Under the pieces are notes generated by a model. It worked only from the letters and a program-made list of their open reading frames with translations. It had not been told where the DNA came from and did no database searches. From Neocallimastix lanati (nom. inval.) (taxonomy: Eukaryota > Neocallimastigomycota > Neocallimastigomycetes > Neocallimastigales > Neocallimastigaceae), in contig JACVTC010000016.1 in assembly GCA_016946835.1 (NCBI GenBank), positions 417,501 to 432,500 on the forward strand: a stretch of 15,000 nucleotides of DNA, given 5' to 3'. Made by a program: the position numbers and the translations under genes. Each line of letters opens with the position of its first letter. The stretch's first letter is position 1. Positions 9,108-15,000 of this stretch are shown here, piece after piece.

Positions 9108-9730
9108 TAATATATAATACTTTACAATTAATTAATATTTAAAAATAAAAAAAAAAAGTTAAGCATAAAAATTGGAAAAATTATTAAATAATTATATTAA
9201 TAGTTGTCAAATATTATAAATATATTATATATTTACAATTTTCAAAATATAGAATATAAATTTAATATTAAATAAAATTACAATTATTAAATTTAGCATG
9301 ATTGTGTTATTCAATTATATTTAATAAATATAAATTAAAATTTGTTTTGAAAAATGGTTGCTTTTAATTCAAAATGAAGTTTAAAGAGGTTAAATTGAAA
9401 TACTAAATTATCGAAAATAAATTGAAAAAATATATATAAACTGGAAATAAACTGTAAAAGCTTGAATACCCTATAATATTAACATCATTTGTTAAAAATT
9501 TTTTAAATATAAGAATATTATTATCATTAATTATTTACTATTTCATTTCCAATTAATAAAAAAATATTTGAAAATACAACATAATTTACAATATATCTTA
9601 ATAGTCATTATAAATTTTACATATAAATTTTTCATCGTTTTAATTATTATTATTTTTAATATTATGTATATAAAAAAAATATCATATACAATTATTTATT
9701 TACTACTTACTTATATAAGACAGAAAAAAT

Positions 9731-9870
9731 AAAAAGCTTCACTATAAAATTAAGATATTTTTTATTAATTAATAAATTAAACTCTAACATAAAATCAAAA
9801 AAAAAAAAAAAAAAAAAAAAAAAGCTTTTACTATGAAATTAAAATATTTATTAATAATGAATAAATTCAA
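9731..9870. repeat. Diverged direct repeat pair separated by an A27 run
   Basis: AAAAAGCTTC-ACTAT... at 9731-9781 is repeated as AAAAAGCTTTTACTAT... at about 9819-9870. By eye, about 35 of the last 41 aligned positions agree. Each copy begins with an A-rich stretch and the AAGCTT hexamer. It is probably an old tandem duplication, or two copies of a short dispersed repeat. Confidence 0.6.
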
Positions 9871-10072
9871 TATTTTTTTAAATTTTTATTAATATATATA
9901 TGAATATATATATATTTTTTTCTTATTTGTTAAAATGAAAAAATTTATTATAACACTAATAAAATTTCGAAATCATGTATTATAGATATTGCCTTAAAAG
10001 TGTTTATATCAATTTTTAAACAAATATACCAATATATATATATATATATAGTAATATATACATATACATTTT

Positions 10073-10214
10073 AATAAATAAATAAATAAATGATAAATAA
10101 ATAAATGATAAATAAATAAATAATAAATAAATAAATAAATAATAAATAAATAAATAATAAATAAATAATAAATAATAAATAAATAAATAAATAAATAAAA
10201 AATAATAAATAAAA
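10073..10214 (+). repeat. AAAT/TAAA tetranucleotide minisatellite
   Basis: About 140 bases of AAAT units punctuated by ATG or ATA, giving a higher-order period near 15 bases at its left end (blocks of three to four AAAT units) that becomes irregular to the right. Confidence 0.9.
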
Positions 10215-10647
10215 TTTTAATTTTTATATTAATTTTATTGTTTTATTAAGATTATATATTTTTTTATATATTAATTTATATAATAATTTACCACGTTTTT
10301 TTTATTGTTTTTTTAATTTGTTTATGAAAATTAATAAATAAATAAATAAATAAATAAGAAAACAATAAATAGATTATAATTAAATAACTTTATAAAAAAA
10401 AATTTTTTTTAAATATATTATATAATATATATTTATAATAGAACTATTTAATAGATATTATTTATGTGAAATTAATATGTAATATTAAGGAAAAAAAAAA
10501 AAAAATAAAAATAAAATTATCTATAAAGTATATAATTAAAAAATAAAATTATTTATAGTTCATATTTCAATTTATCTGTTTATGTTTTCCTTTAATATAT
10601 AATATATGATTTTTGATTAATATTATTATATTAAAGATGAAACAATT

Positions 10648-10743
10648 AATAATTGCTTTATATGAAACTATTTTCATTTTTTATAGTAAGAGAAAAATAA
10701 TTGCTTTATATGAAACTATTTTCATTTTTTATAGTAAGAGAAA
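10648..10743. repeat. Exact 48-bp tandem duplication
   Basis: The unit starting AATAATTGCTTTATATGAAA and ending in AGTAAGAG plus As at 10648-10695 is repeated at 10696-10743 without a mismatch. Unlike the surrounding simple repeats the unit is of mixed sequence, so this is a recent duplication. Confidence 0.95.
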
Positions 10744-11298
10744 ATAAAATAAAATTAAAAAAAAAAAAAAATGAATATTTTTTAAAAAAAAAAAAAAAAT
10801 TAAATGATCCATTTAAATATAATTAGAATAAAAACTTTAATAATAAATTTATAATGACCACTAAATTTTAATAAAAAATAAAGTTCATATTTAGTAATAG
10901 CTTTGATATGCTTTCCACCATAATTTTATTATATAGTTAAAAAAAAAAAAAAAAATTTATTATATATTATTAAATTATTAGTAAATTGAATCAGTCAAGT
11001 TTAAAAAAAAAAAAAAAACCATTACAAAAAATAAATAATAAATAAAATTAATTATATATATTTATATATATAAAATAATGTTAATAAAAATAGTAAAAAA
11101 AAAGTATTATGATAAAAATAATTATCCATATATACATCTACAATAAAATATTTTTAATATTAAATATATATATATTCATATATTAGTAGATAGTAATTGT
11201 AAATAAAATAAACTAAAATTTTTAATTATAATTTTAATATTCATACATTATTAATAAATTTTAATCTATATTTAATATTAACTTTTAATAATTATATA

Positions 11299-11329
<31 letters not shown>

Positions 11330-11503
11330 GAATATAATTTATTGTAGTTATTATAAATCATACATCAAATGAAATATTAATAGTAAAAAATTTTTATGGT
11401 AAATTTTTTTATGAATATTGATTAATAATAGTTTTATTTATTTATTTATTGTAAACTTTTCTTTTTTTTTAAAATATTTATTCATTAGAATAACATAAAT
11501 ATA

Positions 11504-11543
11504 AAGCTTCAAAATTTTTGTTTCATATAAAATTTTGAAGCTT
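11504..11543. repeat. 15-bp perfect hairpin with 10-base loop
   Basis: AAGCTTCAAAATTTT at 11504-11518 is exactly complementary to 11529-11543. It has no T tail or gene next to it that would make it a terminator in the bacterial sense. Confidence 0.75.
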
Positions 11544-12060
11544 AAAATTTAAAAATAATTATAAATAAATTCACAACAACAAATTAAAAAGAAAGGGATA
11601 AAAAATTTGCTATTGTAATTAATAATTAATAATTATTTATTAAACATTGTTTTAAATTAATAATTTACATATAATAACAATAGCATAAAAAAAAAAGAAA
11701 AAGAATATTAAAGCGACCTATTATACTATAGAAAAGAATATTTATATGTGTTGAATAAGTATTATAAAGTAATATTCTCAACTATTATACTTTAAAATTT
11801 AAAAATAATACTTATTGGAATATATAAATTTAAATAATTTAAAATACTTGGTATTTTTAAGAAATAACTATTAAATGAATTTTAAATTATTATATTAAAT
11901 TCCGTCATAAACTGATATATAAAAAATATGAAATTTTTTAATTATATTTATATTATATATATATTCGGCGAAATTTCATAAAAGTTAATTTAATAAGATG
12001 GAAGATAAATCAAAGCAATTAAAGAATTTATAAATTTAAAATTTATTATTAATGTTTTAT

Positions 12061-12179
<119 letters not shown>

Positions 12180-12890
12180 TGAATATTTGAAAGTTTAATA
12201 AAAAATTATTTTAATTTATATAATAATTATAATAACAATAACAATGAAAGTAAAAAGAAAAAAAAATAAGAAAATAAATATGTTTTGTTTTTATTATGTA
12301 TATATAAAATTGAAATTATTAATAAGAAAAGTTGTATGAATTACTTTAAAATTATATGAAATTACAATTTTAATTTCCATAAATGTTACTTTATATATAT
12401 ATATATTTGTTTTAAAATTAGAACAATATGAACAATATTAATAAATAATAATAATATGAAATAATATAAAAAAATTATAAAAAAATAAAAAAAAATATAA
12501 AATAATTTTATTATATATATGTTTTAATAATAAAAATTTTATAACGAAATAATTTATTATTTTTATTTGGAAGGAATATACATTTCATATTTAATAATAT
12601 TTAATAAATAAAAAAAGACTTTATAATGTATATTTATGCTAAATATTTATGCTTAATATATTAAATATATAATATTTTAATATTTTAATAAATACTAACC
12701 TAATTTTTTTTTTTTTATTATATAAATTATATAATAGTTTTTTTTTCTTTTTTCTTTTTTTTTCTTTTTCTTTCTTTTTTTTTAAATTTTTCCTTTATTA
12801 GATACAACTTTCTTTTATTCCAATTATATATATAATCACATATAATAACGTTTTATAAAAGTAGAGATTAATTAATTTTTTTATTAAAAC
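12180..12890 (+). promoter_or_regulatory. Upstream region of the coiled-coil gene, with a T/C-rich tract
   Basis: The 700 bases before the start at 12891 hold no gene. From about 12703 to 12800 the coding strand is strongly T/C-rich (TTTTTTTCTTTTTTC and similar), a common feature of fungal promoters. A perfect TACTAAC word at 12693-12699 followed by a TAG at 12735-12737 could mark the 3' end of a 5' UTR intron, but no donor could be fixed. The start context is AAAACATGGCT. Confidence 0.35.

Positions 12891-15000
<2,110 letters not shown>

Larger units (their letters stand above)
8579..10072. other. Gene-free A/T-rich region, middle part
   Basis: No supportable gene. It contains two strong hairpins (8602-8668 and 9047-9107), a diverged direct repeat pair (9731-9781 and 9819-9870) and an A27 run (9797-9823). 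A slightly less biased stretch at about 9350-9480 has only frames of about ten codons or fewer. Confidence 0.7.

Noticed and set aside
10073-10214. CRISPR-like or telomeric array
   Set aside because: It is a simple AAAT minisatellite with no spacers and no G-rich telomere unit.
11504-11543. Rho-independent terminator
   Set aside because: The DNA is eukaryotic, the stem is A/T-rich, and no gene or T tail adjoins it.
11998-12033. 11-codon frame MEDKSKQLKNL before the AAT array
   Set aside because: Codon-like composition, but no donor site or downstream exon to join; probably chance.

Overview
The window is extremely AT-rich eukaryotic DNA with short GT-AG introns, long homopolymers and long AAT/ATT triplet arrays, some of them coding poly-Asn. 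The N-terminal half of the first gene (motifs such as YIKQNSIKL, ILKQCHYKTLNYS and LLISHGADINY) resembles the large ankyrin-repeat families of anaerobic gut fungi (Neocallimastigomycota: Neocallimastix, Piromyces, Anaeromyces and relatives). That lineage also fits the base composition. A dictyostelid is the main alternative and is judged less likely. No bacterial features, tRNA, rRNA, CRISPR array or transposase gene was seen.

Layout. (1) 15-3174, plus strand: an intronless ankyrin-repeat gene of roughly 1,050 codons. It is split into two overlapping frames by an apparent one-base excess in a nine-A run at 2394-2402. A Ser/Asn/acidic low-complexity segment interrupts its repeat domain, and a 35-A tract begins in its stop codon. 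(2) 3681-5839, minus strand: a complete five-exon gene for a 510-residue SAMHD1-type HD-domain dNTP triphosphohydrolase without a SAM domain. The exons were rebuilt here from splice sites, and the joined reading frame restores the family's Y-Q-H-K motif across the first intron. (3) 5840-12890: about 7 kb without a supportable gene, made of A/T tracts, tetranucleotide and triplet arrays, several near-perfect hairpins, one exact 48-bp tandem duplication and one diverged direct repeat. (4) 12891-15000, plus strand: the 5' part (six exons, 318 codons) of a gene that runs off the right edge. It encodes an N-terminal coiled coil with a UVR-like motif followed by an all-helical region, and I do not recognise the family.

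Genes 1 and 2 converge across about 0.5 kb; genes 2 and 3 diverge across the 7-kb gene-free stretch. Nothing links the three functionally. The points most worth checking are the ankyrin frameshift, the apparent substitution of guanine-reading residues in the SAMHD1-like allosteric site, the unrecognised coiled-coil gene, and the hairpins in the gene-free region.
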